DNA from: Levilactobacillus humaensis
GTDB lineage: Bacteria; Bacillota; Bacilli; Lactobacillales; Lactobacillaceae
Assembly: GCF_024345185.1 (NCBI RefSeq)
Contig: NZ_BROB01000008.1
Coordinates: forward strand, 1 to 64,000
Length of the DNA: 64,000 nucleotides
Direction: 5' to 3'
A program made the position numbers and the translations under genes. Shown in pieces: positions 6,772-16,326 of the stretch. Positions within the stretch are counted from its first letter, which is position 1. Each line of letters opens with the position of its first letter. A model generated the notes under the pieces. That model worked only from the letters and a program-made list of their open reading frames with translations, ran no database searches and was not told the origin of the DNA.

Positions 6772-9231
6772 ATGACAGTAGATTACGATTCCAAGTCATA
6801 CTTGGAAAAAGTTGACGCCTGGTGGCGTGCTACAACGTACCTCTCCGGTGGAATGATTTTTCTGAAGGACAACCCACTGTTCTCAGTTACCAATACACCT
6901 ATCAAAAAAGAAGACGTTAAAGTTAAGCCTATCGGGCACTGGGGTACCATTTCAGGACAAACCTTCCTGTATGCCCACGCCAACCGTTTAATCAACAAGT
7001 ACGGCTTGAACATGTTCTATATCGGTGGTCCCGGTCATGGTGGCCAAGTTATGGTTACGAACTCATACTTGGATGGCACCTACACGGATGCTTACCCTGA
7101 AATTACTCAGGACCTCGAAGGTATGGCTCGTCTTTACAAGCGGTTCTCATTCCCTGGTGGGATTGGTTCCCACATGACGGCCCAAACGCCAGGTTCCCTT
7201 CACGAAGGTGGAGAACTCGGTTACTCACTTTCCCACGCAACTGGTGCTGTCTTAGACAACCCAGACGAAATTGCCTTCACTGTTGTTGGTGATGGGGAAG
7301 TTGAAACTGGCCCTGCAATGACTGCATGGAACTCAATCAAGTTCTTGAACCCTAAGAACGATGGTGCCGTATTACCTATCTTGGACGTTAACGGATTCAA
7401 GATTTCTAACCCAACCATCTTCTCACGGATGAGCGATGACAAGATTGCCAAGTTCTTCGAAGGCTTGGGCTGGTCACCTCGTTTCCTCGAAAACGACGAC
7501 ATCCATGACTACATGACTTACCATGAAAAAGCTGCTGCTTTATTCGATAAGGCAATTGCTGATATCCAACAAATCCAAAAAGACGCCCGCGAAAACGGCA
7601 AGTACGAAGATGGGACTATCCCAGCTTGGCCAGTTGTTATCGCTCGCTTACCTAAGGGTTGGGGCGGTCCTACGCACAACCCAGCCGGCGAACCAATCGA
7701 AAACTCTTTCCGTGCTCACCAAGTTCCACTTGGCTTGAGCCAAAACAACTTCGATGAACTGCCAGAATTTGAAGACTGGATGAACTCATACAAGCCAGCC
7801 GAATTATTCAACACTGACGGTACTTTGAAGGCAGAAGTCGCTGACTTTGCCCCTAAGGGTGACAAGCGGATGGCTGCTAACCCAGTTGCTAATGGTGGTC
7901 GCGCTCGTGGCGAAAAGCCAGAAACGTTAGACTTACCTAACTGGAAAGACTACGCTAACGACATCAACGCTTCTAACCGTGGAACGAACTTGCCAGATGG
8001 CAACAAGAACATGGATATGAACGTTCTGTCAACCTTCTTCGCTGGTGTTGCCACGAAGAACCCTTCATCATTCCGGATCTTCGGACCTGATGAAACCATG
8101 TCTAACCGTCTTTGGGAAATGTTCAAGATTACGAACCGTCAATGGATGAGTAAGGTCGAAGAACCAAATGACCAATACGAAGCCCCAGAAGGCCGTATCT
8201 TGGATGCTCAATTATCAGAACACCAAGCTGAAGGCTGGCTTGAAGGTTACACCTTAACTGGTCGTACCGGTGTGTTCACGTCATACGAATCCTTCTTACG
8301 AGTTGTTGATTCAATGACCACGCAACACTTCAAGTGGATTCGTCAAGCCGCCGCAGAACCATGGCGGAATGACTACCCATCATTGAACTTAATCTCTACT
8401 TCAACTGTGTTCCAACAAGACCACAACGGTTACACCCACCAAGACCCTGGTATGTTGACCCACTTGGCTGAAAAGAAGTCTGACTTTATCCGTCAGTACC
8501 TTCCAGCCGATGGGAACACGTTATTGGCTGTCTTTGACCGGGCATTTACTGACCGTCAAAAGCTTAACCACATCGTGGCTTCTAAGCAACCTCGTCAACA
8601 ATGGTTCTCAGTAGACGAAGCAGAAGAATTAGCTACTGAAGGTATCAAGGCAATCGACTGGGCTTCCACTGTTGCTGAAGGTGAAGATGCAGATATCGTC
8701 TTTGCTTCCGCTGGTGTTGAACCAACCATCGAAACCTTGGCTACTGTTGACTTGATCAACGAAGCCTTCCCAGCTGTTAAGATGCGTTACGTCAACGTTG
8801 TTGAATTACAACGTCTGCAAAAGAAGAACGGCCCTCTGAACGCAGAACGTGCCTTGTCTGATGACAAGTTCACTTCACTGTTCGGCGAATCCGGCACCCC
8901 AGTTGTCTTTGGGTTCCATGGGTACGAAGACTTAATCGAATCCGTATTCTACGAACGTCAACACTTAGGCTTACATGTTCACGGTTACCGTGAAGATGGG
9001 GATATCACGACTGCCTACGACATGCGTGTATACTCCGAATTAGACCGTTTCCACCAAGCCAAGGATGCTGTTAACACCTTGATCGCCAAGGGTGTTATTG
9101 ACGAAGCTGCCGGTAAGGCCTTCGACAAGAAGATGGATGACATCTTAGCTAAGCATTTCAAGGTTACCCGTGACGAAGGTCGCGATATTGAAGAATTTAC
9201 GAAGTGGCAATGGACGCCATTAAAGAAGTAA
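6772..9231 (+). CDS. xpkA: Xylulose-5-phosphate/fructose-6-phosphate phosphoketolase
   Basis: 819 residues, the standard length of the XFP family. It is a thiamine-diphosphate enzyme that splits xylulose 5-phosphate (and often fructose 6-phosphate) with phosphate into acetyl phosphate and a triose or erythrose phosphate, the central step of heterolactic fermentation. The N-terminal TPP domain shows [18 protein letters not shown], the family motif IGGPGHGG (about 83-90), and GDGEVETGP (about 179-187), the pyrophosphate/Mg site. The C-terminal half carries [11 protein letters not shown] and the transketolase-like pyrimidine domain. A strong AAGGAG site precedes the ATG. Codon use is strongly biased (GGT, AAG, TTC, GAA), as expected for a very highly expressed gene. 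It is monocistronic, ending at its own terminator. Confidence 0.97.
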   Translation: MTVDYDSKSYLEKVDAWWRATTYLSGGMIFLKDNPLFSVTNTPIKKEDVKVKPIGHWGTISGQTFLYAHANRLINKYGLNMFYIGGPGHGGQVMVTNSYLDGTYTDAYPEITQDLEGMARLYKRFSFPGGIGSHMTAQTPGSLHEGGELGYSLSHATGAVLDNPDEIAFTVVGDGEVETGPAMTAWNSIKFLNPKNDGAVLPILDVNGFKISNPTIFSRMSDDKIAKFFEGLGWSPRFLENDDIHDYMTYHEKAAALFDKAIADIQQIQKDARENGKYEDGTIPAWPVVIARLPKGWGGPTHNPAGEPIENSFRAHQVPLGLSQNNFDELPEFEDWMNSYKPAELFNTDGTLKAEVADFAPKGDKRMAANPVANGGRARGEKPETLDLPNWKDYANDINASNRGTNLPDGNKNMDMNVLSTFFAGVATKNPSSFRIFGPDETMSNRLWEMFKITNRQWMSKVEEPNDQYEAPEGRILDAQLSEHQAEGWLEGYTLTGRTGVFTSYESFLRVVDSMTTQHFKWIRQAAAEPWRNDYPSLNLISTSTVFQQDHNGYTHQDPGMLTHLAEKKSDFIRQYLPADGNTLLAVFDRAFTDRQKLNHIVASKQPRQQWFSVDEAEELATEGIKAIDWASTVAEGEDADIVFASAGVEPTIETLATVDLINEAFPAVKMRYVNVVELQRLQKKNGPLNAERALSDDKFTSLFGESGTPVVFGFHGYEDLIESVFYERQHLGLHVHGYREDGDITTAYDMRVYSELDRFHQAKDAVNTLIAKGVIDEAAGKAFDKKMDDILAKHFKVTRDEGRDIEEFTKWQWTPLKK

Positions 9232-9259
9232 TTCTCTTTAATTAAAATGTAATCACAAG

Positions 9260-9293
9260 AAGGCCCCGCTCAGAAATGAGTGGGGCCTTTTTT
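9260..9293 (+). terminator. Strong terminator of the phosphoketolase gene
   Basis: AAGGCCCCGCTCA, GAAA loop, TGAGTGGGGCCTTTTTT. Confidence 0.92.
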
Positions 9294-9337
9294 GTGAAAA
9301 ATTCCAAAGCTTTGCACTTTGGCTCGTCTAAGTGGCC

Positions 9338-9880
9338 CTAAAGGCCATTTTTAATGAGGGACCAGTTCAGTTCGAATCGGTGCTGATAATCGGGAGTCTC
9401 CCAGGTGTCTTTGAAGGTGGGCAACGTGAAAACGGTCAGGGTTGACAGGATCGCTTCAGCACGCTCGTAGTGGGCGTCATGATAGCCCATGATTCGGTCA
9501 ATATCGCGGTAGGCGTTGGTGAGAACCTGACGCAAGACCTGCGGGTGGTTGTCGACGTAGCGGGTGTTAAGGGCAAACATCTGGGGGTTGGACGTGGCTG
9601 CCTGCTTCTTGGCAGAGACGAAGGCCCACAGCCAGTCGTGAAGCTGGTCTTTTTGTGATTGGTTAGGGTCAATCTGGGTCTGACTGAGGATATCGCGGTT
9701 GAACCAGGCGGTCGCGACGGCGGCCCAGAGGTCTTGTTTATTCTTGAAGTGTTTATAGAGGGCAGCGTGGGTCATCCCCAATTGTTGGGCGATCTCGGAT
9801 AGCGTCACTTCGGCGTTCCCGGTCTGCATGATAAGGCTTTCGGCGGTCATTAGAATTTTTTCGCGGGTCGTTTGGATCAT
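9338..9880 (-). CDS. TetR family transcriptional regulator
   Basis: 180 residues from the ATG at 9880, which has AAGGAGGG upstream; an in-frame start at 9925 would add 15 unrelated residues. The helix-turn-helix TLSEIAQQLGMTHAALYKHFKNK (about residues 26-48) is typical of TetR proteins, and the C-terminal helical part resembles the YbaP/TetR_C family. It is divergent from the oxidoreductase gene at 10013, and a 24-bp inverted repeat lies across that gene's -35, so it probably represses the neighbour and possibly itself. Confidence 0.9.
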   Translation of the reverse strand: MIQTTREKILMTAESLIMQTGNAEVTLSEIAQQLGMTHAALYKHFKNKQDLWAAVATAWFNRDILSQTQIDPNQSQKDQLHDWLWAFVSAKKQAATSNPQMFALNTRYVDNHPQVLRQVLTNAYRDIDRIMGYHDAHYERAEAILSTLTVFTLPTFKDTWETPDYQHRFELNWSLIKNGL

Positions 9881-9928
9881 AGGTGGGGTCCCTCCTTCGT
9901 TAGATTTAAGTCTAGTGTACCACATTAG

Positions 9929-9967
9929 GTTACTTTTTTTGACTTTTGTAACTTGAGGCGGTAGAAT
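9929..9967 (+). promoter_or_regulatory. Promoter and likely TetR operator of the oxidoreductase gene
   Basis: TTGACT (9939-9944), 17 bp, TAGAAT (9962-9967). GTTAC (9929-9933) and GTAAC (9948-9952) form an inverted repeat that brackets the -35. Confidence 0.6.
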
Positions 9968-10012
9968 GAACTCAAAATATGATTACTGAAAAATCAAAGA
10001 GGATGGTGTCCC

Positions 10013-11020
10013 ATGCAAGCAGCCCAATTACGTGCCTACAATAAAGGTTTTAAACTCGACCTACAAGATGTCCCAACACCAACAGTTGGTGCAAATGACG
10101 TTCTCGTCAAGGTTAAAGTCGCCGCCGTCAACCCGGTTGATGGCTTGATCGGAACTGGTAGTGTCAAATTGATTCAGGATTATGCCAAGCCAATCACGAT
10201 GGGAAATGAATTCTCCGGGGTCGTTTCCGCCGTTGGGTCTGCTGTGACCGCCTTTACGGAAGGGCAGCGGGTTTACGCCCGGATGCCATTGGCCAAGATT
10301 GGGGCCTTTGCTGAATACATCGCCATTGATCAAGATGCCTTGGCTGTGATGCCAGATGATCTGGACTTCGAACATGGCGCGGCGGTTCCTCTGACGGGGC
10401 TCACTGCTTATCAGGGGCTTCACGACGTCTTAGACGCCCATGCTGGGGAATCCGTCATGATTCCCGGGGGATCGGGTTCATTTGGCCAGATGGCGATTCC
10501 ATTGGCTAAGGCGATGGGATTAACCGTTGCCGTCAGCGGAAATGCCCGGGGCCGAGAAGCCGCTCTCGCTTTGGGGGCGGACCAGTACTTCGATTATCGG
10601 AAGGATAACTACTGGGAAACCTTAGGTAAAGTGGATTACGTGATCGATACTATCGGGCCTAAGGAACTGGAGCACGAGTTGGCTATTCTCAAGCCCGGTG
10701 GTCGGTTACTTTCACTGGTCATGGGGCCTAACCGGCAATTCGCGGTTGACCATCAGTTGTCTGCCTTCAAACGGTTGTTGTTCACCTTCGCTGGACTCCG
10801 GTTAGACCGCCAAGCCAAGAAGGTTGGGGCATCTTACCGCTTTATCTTCGTTCAAAGTTCTGGGGAACAACTTAAGGAAGTTTCCAAGGTCGTTGCCGAC
10901 AAGCAACTGGCCCCAGCCATTGACCCCACTGAATTTACTTTAGCGGAGATTAACCAAGCTCTGGATTTGGTTTTACATGGGCACGCCAAAGGAAAGGTCT
11001 TGATCCGATTTGCGGATTAG
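10013..11020 (+). CDS. NADP-dependent zinc-independent alcohol dehydrogenase/quinone oxidoreductase (MDR family)
   Basis: 335 residues. The GroES-like domain (MQAAQLRAYNKGFKLDLQDV, then VAAVNPVDGLIG and MGNEFSGVV) and the nucleotide-binding domain with GGSGSFGQMAIPLAKAMG (about 149-166) and a DYV-DTIG strand are those of the quinone oxidoreductase branch of medium-chain dehydrogenases. Zinc-ligand cysteines are absent. Such enzymes reduce quinones or unsaturated carbonyls with NADPH. The divergent TetR gene suggests induction by an electrophile or similar small molecule. The start has GAGGATGGTG upstream. Confidence 0.9.
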   Translation: MQAAQLRAYNKGFKLDLQDVPTPTVGANDVLVKVKVAAVNPVDGLIGTGSVKLIQDYAKPITMGNEFSGVVSAVGSAVTAFTEGQRVYARMPLAKIGAFAEYIAIDQDALAVMPDDLDFEHGAAVPLTGLTAYQGLHDVLDAHAGESVMIPGGSGSFGQMAIPLAKAMGLTVAVSGNARGREAALALGADQYFDYRKDNYWETLGKVDYVIDTIGPKELEHELAILKPGGRLLSLVMGPNRQFAVDHQLSAFKRLLFTFAGLRLDRQAKKVGASYRFIFVQSSGEQLKEVSKVVADKQLAPAIDPTEFTLAEINQALDLVLHGHAKGKVLIRFAD

Positions 11021-11173
11021 CTCAAAGTCATGTTGTGCTTTGATATGAATCGTGTAAATGTTAGGTAAACGTTGATATAACAGCATTTGTAAGCCGTTTT
11101 ATTTTCCTCCGTCCGTCCCATCTGTTAAAGTTGGACCAACGATTAAAAGACAGATTGCGGGAGGACGAGAAGC

Positions 11174-11335
11174 ATGCAACGACACAAGCTAGTGGGAACA
11201 GTATTTATTGGATTAGGGATCGTGACGATGGTTGGTGGGTTCTTTTTATCTGATACGACCGCCTCGTTAACGGCCTTAGCAGGGTTCTGTCTGGTGGTCT
11301 TTAGCCAGAACCTGGGTGGCGTACAGCCCAAGTAA
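11174..11335 (+). CDS. Small two-helix membrane protein (53 residues)
   Basis: A short gene with a strong GGAGG (11158-11162) 11 nt before the ATG and stop TAA at 11333-11335. The product begins MQRHKLVGTVFIGLGIVTMV and has two hydrophobic segments (residues about 6-25 and 33-46) separated by a short polar loop (SDTTAS), ending GGVQPK. It resembles no family I can name. It lies alone between the oxidoreductase and GGDEF genes. The coding start, ribosome site and hydrophobic pattern make it credible; its function is unknown. Confidence 0.6.
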   Translation: MQRHKLVGTVFIGLGIVTMVGGFFLSDTTASLTALAGFCLVVFSQNLGGVQPK

Positions 11336-11546
11336 GGGGAAAAAACGGTCGCGTACTTCAAAATTTCGTATGGTTAACCTACTAACCCAATATTCCTATC
11401 AGAATATTCACACGTCACAACACTTACCCCATTCTGGTTATGGTTTTCTTCTTGCAGAGCGCTTATATTACTATATAAGTGCGCCTTATTGGCGGACAAT
11501 CTGACTGAAATAATTGGATTATTCTAAAAGAAGAAGGGTTTTAGCA

Positions 11547-12677
11547 ATGACATGGTCCCACTGGCAGGTTCCACCTTTCGTCACGGGCGTATTCTTTATT
11601 CTCGGCGTGTTGACGCTTTACTGGGTCACATACAACTGGCTAGTCTCCTGGGTCCATCAGCGACGCCTCAAGGTAGCCGATGACGTCGTGAACACCTGGT
11701 ATGGTGTTATCTATATGCTAGTCTTTGTTTTCAGTATTCAGTCACTCGTGGCTGGCACCAGCACGTCCTGGCAATTCATGAATTTTCAGCTAATTGCCGT
11801 CGTGTTCTGTGCTTACTTCCTAAACATTCGTGTTCCCTATTACTATTTTATCCCGATTAGCTTAATTTACATGTTCTTTAATGGTTCACTTGGTTATTGG
11901 CAGTCCTGGGCCCACGCGGTCACCCTAATGACATTCTTCTGGGTTCTCAATGAGACGCGAATCAAGTGCCACACGAAGCGAGATTCGATTCTATTGTACT
12001 TGCTGGTCACTATCCCCTTTGGGGGGTTGCTGTGGTTCTGGATGAAGTTGAAGTTTAACTTCTCCTGGACGCTCTTTGCCCAAGAATGGCTTTACCTCCT
12101 GATTTTTGAGGTACTCCTGTATCTCTACGTCACGATGCTGGCGCATGATAGTGAGCTCAAGGTCCGGTTGGCGCGTTTTGCCAGCCACGATGCCTTAACT
12201 CAGACAGAGAACTTTGCGGCGTATACCGATGCCATGGATGAGTACTTCCACCGGAGCCGATCAGACAATCAGCCGTTGTCGATGATGATGTTTGATATCG
12301 ATCACTTCAAGCAATTCAACGATACCTATGGCCATTCTGTTGGTGATCTGGTGTTGCGTGAGGTGGCGTCGACCGTGCAAACGGTGCTCGATGCCAATCC
12401 ATTGCCAGCGACCTTCTACCGTACCGGGGGCGAGGAGTTTAACGTACTCTTTCCCGGGACCGAGGTCGGCGATGTGAAGCCGGTGGTCGACGAAATCTTC
12501 GAAGCCATCAATCATCTTGAGATCCAGTCCGGCGTGCACAAGTTTAACGTCACGATCTCAGTCGGCGTCTCGGCTGTCGTTAGAGATGACCAGTCACCAA
12601 TGGACTTCTACAATCGCGTGGACCGCAACTTGTATCACTCCAAGCGACACGGACGGATGCAGATTACCGTGGCCTAG
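11547..12677 (+). CDS. Membrane-bound GGDEF-domain diguanylate cyclase
   Basis: 376 residues from the ATG at 11547 (AGAAGGG upstream); a TTG start at 11514 is possible but has no ribosome site. Six or so transmembrane segments (residues about 10-200, rich in aromatic residues) form an MASE-like sensor. The C-terminal GGDEF domain (about 205-370) has the metal site FDIDHF (D250, D252), the substrate loop DTYGHSVGD and the active signature GGEEF (294-298), so c-di-GMP synthesis from two GTP is likely. No RxxD inhibitory site is found five residues before the signature. No EAL or HD-GYP phosphodiesterase gene is in the window. Confidence 0.9.
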   Translation: MTWSHWQVPPFVTGVFFILGVLTLYWVTYNWLVSWVHQRRLKVADDVVNTWYGVIYMLVFVFSIQSLVAGTSTSWQFMNFQLIAVVFCAYFLNIRVPYYYFIPISLIYMFFNGSLGYWQSWAHAVTLMTFFWVLNETRIKCHTKRDSILLYLLVTIPFGGLLWFWMKLKFNFSWTLFAQEWLYLLIFEVLLYLYVTMLAHDSELKVRLARFASHDALTQTENFAAYTDAMDEYFHRSRSDNQPLSMMMFDIDHFKQFNDTYGHSVGDLVLREVASTVQTVLDANPLPATFYRTGGEEFNVLFPGTEVGDVKPVVDEIFEAINHLEIQSGVHKFNVTISVGVSAVVRDDQSPMDFYNRVDRNLYHSKRHGRMQITVA

Positions 12678-12699
12678 CAGAATAAACGAGATTAGACAG

Positions 12700-12738
12700 A
12701 AGGCGTCAATTCCAATGAACGGAATTGACGCCTTTTAA
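12700..12738. terminator. Bidirectional terminator between GGDEF and esterase genes
   Basis: AAGGCGTCAATTCC pairs perfectly with GGAATTGACGCCTT around AATGAAC, with T-runs on both strands. Confidence 0.9.
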
Positions 12739-13605
12739 TTAACCTAAACTAAGTTGACGAATGTGACGAACCATTGCCAGAAAAGAGGCGTGACCCTCTC
12801 CGGTTTCACCAACCGTAAACCCATGTAGGGAGTTCAGATAGCGGTGTATGGTGACGGTGACGTTAGCCGCGATGAGGTGTTGGCCAAAGCTTTCAGCTTC
12901 ATCGGCTAAGGTATCGTGATCGGCGGTGTGAATGACCGTTGGTGGAAAGCCAACTAAGGCGTCGTGCTTCGCCAGAACCGGTGATACGTAAGGATTGCCG
13001 AGCGGCACATTGGCCCGATAGAAACGGTTAAAGCGCTTGGCAACTTCGGCGGGAATGACTGCCCCCTCAGGGTAGGATTTGTCGTCGGGATCGGTGTCCA
13101 AATCCAATGCCGGATAGTCGAGAATGGCTAGTGTGGCAACGGGTTGTTGCCGCGTCAAGGCCCGCATCTGGGTGCCAATCACCAGGTTACCACCAGCACT
13201 GTGGCCAATTAAAACCAGTCGCTGCTGGGGATCGACACAATAATCCTGGTAGTTGGCCTGGACGTGCTGCACGAATTGGTCACAGGCATCTAAGGCTGCC
13301 GGGAAGGGATGCTCTGGCGCTAACGGGTAGTCAAAGTCGAGGACAGTGTAGTCGGTGGCATTGCCGATGCGTTTGCAGAAAAAGGTATCGTTGTCGTTGT
13401 GGAGGTGGACGAAGCCACTCCCGTGAAAGTCAATAATAAGGCCCTTGGCGGGGACGTAATTGGGTTCGTGAATGACGACGGTCGATTCGTTCTGATGGCT
13501 ATCCGTAAAGATTTCTTTCCGGATTCGTTCGGATTGCCAGTGCTCGGAACTGATCACCCGGGTCTTCTTGGCGTGGTCAGTCCGTTCCTGTTCAGCTTCG
13601 TTCAT
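12739..13605 (-). CDS. Alpha/beta hydrolase, esterase/lipase of the hormone-sensitive-lipase type
   Basis: 288 residues, AAGAAGG upstream of the ATG. HGSGF (61-65) corresponds to the HGGG oxyanion motif of family IV esterases with one glycine changed to serine. The nucleophile elbow is GHSAGG (Ser136); Asp231 (HTADHDTLADEAE) and His261 (SLHGF) complete the triad. It has no signal peptide and should be cytoplasmic, acting on short-chain esters. The gene stands alone. Confidence 0.88.
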   Translation of the reverse strand: MNEAEQERTDHAKKTRVISSEHWQSERIRKEIFTDSHQNESTVVIHEPNYVPAKGLIIDFHGSGFVHLHNDNDTFFCKRIGNATDYTVLDFDYPLAPEHPFPAALDACDQFVQHVQANYQDYCVDPQQRLVLIGHSAGGNLVIGTQMRALTRQQPVATLAILDYPALDLDTDPDDKSYPEGAVIPAEVAKRFNRFYRANVPLGNPYVSPVLAKHDALVGFPPTVIHTADHDTLADEAESFGQHLIAANVTVTIHRYLNSLHGFTVGETGEGHASFLAMVRHIRQLSLG

Positions 13606-13725
13606 GTGATAACCTTCTTTGGAGGGAAAATGGGTACCCTCAGTTTTCTAGAATCGTGTTTACAGAGATTAGAATAGCACTGTTGGACCGGAAAACGGGA
13701 TTTATTTAGCAAAATTGGCCAAACG

Positions 13726-13768
13726 AAAACCAGGATCACTCCCCTTACAGGAGCAATTCTGGTTTTTT
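13726..13768. terminator. Terminator of the WxL/DUF916 operon
   Basis: AAAACCAGGATCACTCC and GGAGCAATTCTGGTTTT form a long imperfect stem with T-runs on both sides; it lies just past the stop of the minus-strand WxL gene. Confidence 0.75.
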
Positions 13769-13778
13769 AGGTGACTAC

Positions 13779-15239
13779 TTAGCTTGGAGCTACGGTGAGT
13801 GTCCACGTGACGGTACTCTCGTAGCTACCAGCGCTAGCTAGTGGGCTGGCACCCATGTCGAGTTGACTGTTGCTGACATCCCAGTCTTGACCATCGTAGT
13901 CGCTGGAGGTGTAGATTGACGTGGCCTGGTCGTTGTCCGGAATCGTGATATCTAACCGGTTGTTCGGATCATAGAGGTCCAGGCTAGTGGATCCCAGTTG
14001 GCCACCATTGCTCCCAACAAAGCCAAATGGCTGTAGGGCGGCGGTAAGTGTCCAAGATCCGCCGGTATCGCGACTATCCATGACCGATAGGGAACCGTTG
14101 CTGTTACCATCATAGGCTTGGCCGTCAGCGATAGCATCGAGGTTGTCTAAGGTGAGTCCTTGACTCAGATCAAGCAGGTCCACATCGCCAAAGTTGAAGT
14201 CGGGCACGGCGGTTAAAGAGATCAAGCCACTCTTCTCGACATTCAGTTTCGCGGAGTTGGTGGTGATGGTTTTGGTGCTACCACTGACCGTGTAGTTGAG
14301 CACGGCGTAGTAGGACGTGCCATCATCCCCGGCCTGGGTCGGCTTATTAATCGTGTAGCTGGTATCGGTGGAATTCAGCGCGGTACTTTCGCCGTCCTGA
14401 ACACGATACCAGTTGTTAACCGTAACCCCATCCGGTAAGTCTTTGAGACTAAATGTCGCTGCCTTGCCCTCAACTGTATTGACGTCTTGGAGGGCCCCAA
14501 TGGTAATCTTAACGTCGTCGCTATGGCCGTTGGCTTTCCCGGTAATGGTGACGGTTCCGTGGTCATGCGCGGTGCCATCGGTCTTGCTGGAAACATCGGT
14601 TGCTGTGACGTCACCGTATTCATCGACCGTGGCGAGACTAGGATCACTACTGGTCCAGGTCACCTGATCGGTGGAGTTACTTGGCGTGAGGTCCGCATGA
14701 ACCAAGGTCGTATCGCTGTTATTCAGGTAAGTCTTATCAGCTGTGACCTTGATGGCTGTCGCGGGTACCCGGCTGGGTTCGACTTCGACGGCTGCAATCC
14801 GTGACCACTCGTTGTAGAAGAGCCCAATTCCGGTGAAATCATACTCAGCTTGGAAGAGAAGTTCGGTTGGCTGCGTGACGTTAGGTGCGGTAAAGGTATA
14901 GGTTGTGCTATTTGACCCGACCGTACTGTACGTGTTGCCACCATCGGTTGATTCCCACCAAACGTACTTCCGACTCCCAAAGGGGTTGGTTGCGGCTTCC
15001 AAAATGTTCCGCGTTCCTTTTGCAGCCAGCGTGACAGTGTGTCCAGAAACTTGGTTAGAATCCAACGGTTCTTGCGTAAAGCCCCCGGCTAGGTTGATAC
15101 CCATAATTGACACGGGAGATGACGTTGGTGTTTGTGGGGCGGAAGATGCCGCTTGGGCGGGAACCCAGAGACTTAAGGAACCGATGACAACCATCAGTCC
15201 CACTAGCCCCATTTTTAGTAATCGTTTCCAATTACGCAT
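13779..15239 (-). CDS. WxL-domain surface protein with Ig-like domains
   Basis: 486 residues; GGGAGGTG precedes the start. A Sec signal peptide (hydrophobic core about residues 10-28, AQA cleavage site) is followed by an Ig-like segment, a bacterial Big_2-type domain (about 165-255: VTWTSSDPSLATVDEYGDVTA), a second Ig-like module, and a C-terminal WxL domain whose two signatures are SWTLTA (about 402) and VTWTLTV at the very end. WxL domains bind peptidoglycan without covalent anchoring. It is the last gene of a three-gene operon with a DUF916 protein and another WxL protein, the core of the csc-type surface complexes of lactobacilli, thought to bind plant or host polymers. Confidence 0.9.
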   Translation of the reverse strand: MRNWKRLLKMGLVGLMVVIGSLSLWVPAQAASSAPQTPTSSPVSIMGINLAGGFTQEPLDSNQVSGHTVTLAAKGTRNILEAATNPFGSRKYVWWESTDGGNTYSTVGSNSTTYTFTAPNVTQPTELLFQAEYDFTGIGLFYNEWSRIAAVEVEPSRVPATAIKVTADKTYLNNSDTTLVHADLTPSNSTDQVTWTSSDPSLATVDEYGDVTATDVSSKTDGTAHDHGTVTITGKANGHSDDVKITIGALQDVNTVEGKAATFSLKDLPDGVTVNNWYRVQDGESTALNSTDTSYTINKPTQAGDDGTSYYAVLNYTVSGSTKTITTNSAKLNVEKSGLISLTAVPDFNFGDVDLLDLSQGLTLDNLDAIADGQAYDGNSNGSLSVMDSRDTGGSWTLTAALQPFGFVGSNGGQLGSTSLDLYDPNNRLDITIPDNDQATSIYTSSDYDGQDWDVSNSQLDMGASPLASAGSYESTVTWTLTVAPS

Positions 15240-15257
15240 CGTTCACACCTCCCGAAG

Positions 15258-16289
15258 TTACGAACGTGAACGCCGTTTGCCTAACCAGTAAGCACCGAAG
15301 ATGAGCAATGCTAACAGGAGGGCCAAAAGTAACCAGAACCACCAATCCACGCCACGTTCTGGTCGAACGATGGTGTTGTGTTCGCGAGCTTCCTTCTTAG
15401 TTAGTGAGAAGGAATGACTGAAATTCCAAACTCGCTTGCCACTGGTCAGGTGAAGATTGAGTGTGTACTGACCGGCCGCAAGGGGTTTGTTTCCCAATGG
15501 AACACCATAGTTAAACCAACTGTTGGGCGCCATGGACCCATTCTTCAGGTCCTGACGGGCAACCTGCTTTCCCGTCTTGGCGCTAGTGATTCGTGCCGTT
15601 CCCTGTAGATCTCCGAAGAGAGCGGGAGTCAAGTTACGAATCTTGGCTTGGACGACGGGATTCGTGTCTGAATTGGCGATTGTGACCTTGGCGAGCTTTA
15701 ACATCGTGGTTAGGCGTTGATTCGGGTGACACCACAGTGCAACTGCGGTAACCAAAGCATAGCGGTTATGCAGGCGGAAGCTGGAGGAACCACCGTTCTT
15801 GATTGCGGCGGCACTCGCTTGCGGGTCCGTCACAAAGAGACCACCCAAGACCTCACCTTGAAATCCGCCGGTAGGAATGGTGGTTTTGAAGGTCACGGTC
15901 TTCCCCTGATGAGGGGCGAGCGTGACCGTCACGGCGCCTGAAGTCATCTTGGTAAAGGTCGTTTGTGCCGACGGGTCGGTTCGATTGGAAGGGACGTAGA
16001 CGGCGTTGCCCGAGTCAGCAGTCGTGGCGTTGACGGGGATGACCTGCAACGTCTTTTGCGTATTCCCAGGATTAGTAACGGCCAATTTCAAATTTTGAGT
16101 CGTTCCAGGTAGCACCTTTAAATCAAAATATCCTGCTTTTGTGGTGAGTTGGTTCTTGGGTAGCAGTGGGGTCGCAAAGAAGTTCGTGGGTGGTGTCTGC
16201 GCGGCTTTACCCAACGCAGGGACACCCACGAAGATCCCAGCCACCACAGCTAAGACCAGGAGGCACCAGTTAAACCATTTTAATTTCAT
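15258..16289 (-). CDS. DUF916/DUF3324 (WxL-interacting) membrane-anchored surface protein
   Basis: 343 residues from the ATG at 16289, which has GGTGGGG just before it; an ATG 18 nt further upstream lacks a ribosome site. N-terminal signal segment, then the DUF916 region (YFDLKVLPGTTQNLKLAVTNP about 48-70, and FKTTIPTGGFQGEVLGGLF about 145-165), then the DUF3324 region, and a C-terminal membrane anchor (WWFWLLLALLLALLIFGAYW) with the basic tail GKRRSRS. Proteins of this family sit with WxL proteins on the cell surface and are proposed to bind them and peptidoglycan. It is the middle gene of the operon. Confidence 0.9.
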   Translation of the reverse strand: MKLKWFNWCLLVLAVVAGIFVGVPALGKAAQTPPTNFFATPLLPKNQLTTKAGYFDLKVLPGTTQNLKLAVTNPGNTQKTLQVIPVNATTADSGNAVYVPSNRTDPSAQTTFTKMTSGAVTVTLAPHQGKTVTFKTTIPTGGFQGEVLGGLFVTDPQASAAAIKNGGSSSFRLHNRYALVTAVALWCHPNQRLTTMLKLAKVTIANSDTNPVVQAKIRNLTPALFGDLQGTARITSAKTGKQVARQDLKNGSMAPNSWFNYGVPLGNKPLAAGQYTLNLHLTSGKRVWNFSHSFSLTKKEAREHNTIVRPERGVDWWFWLLLALLLALLIFGAYWLGKRRSRS

Positions 16290-16326
16290 AGTCAGCCCCA
16301 CCTTCATCGACAGCTAGGCGTTTATC

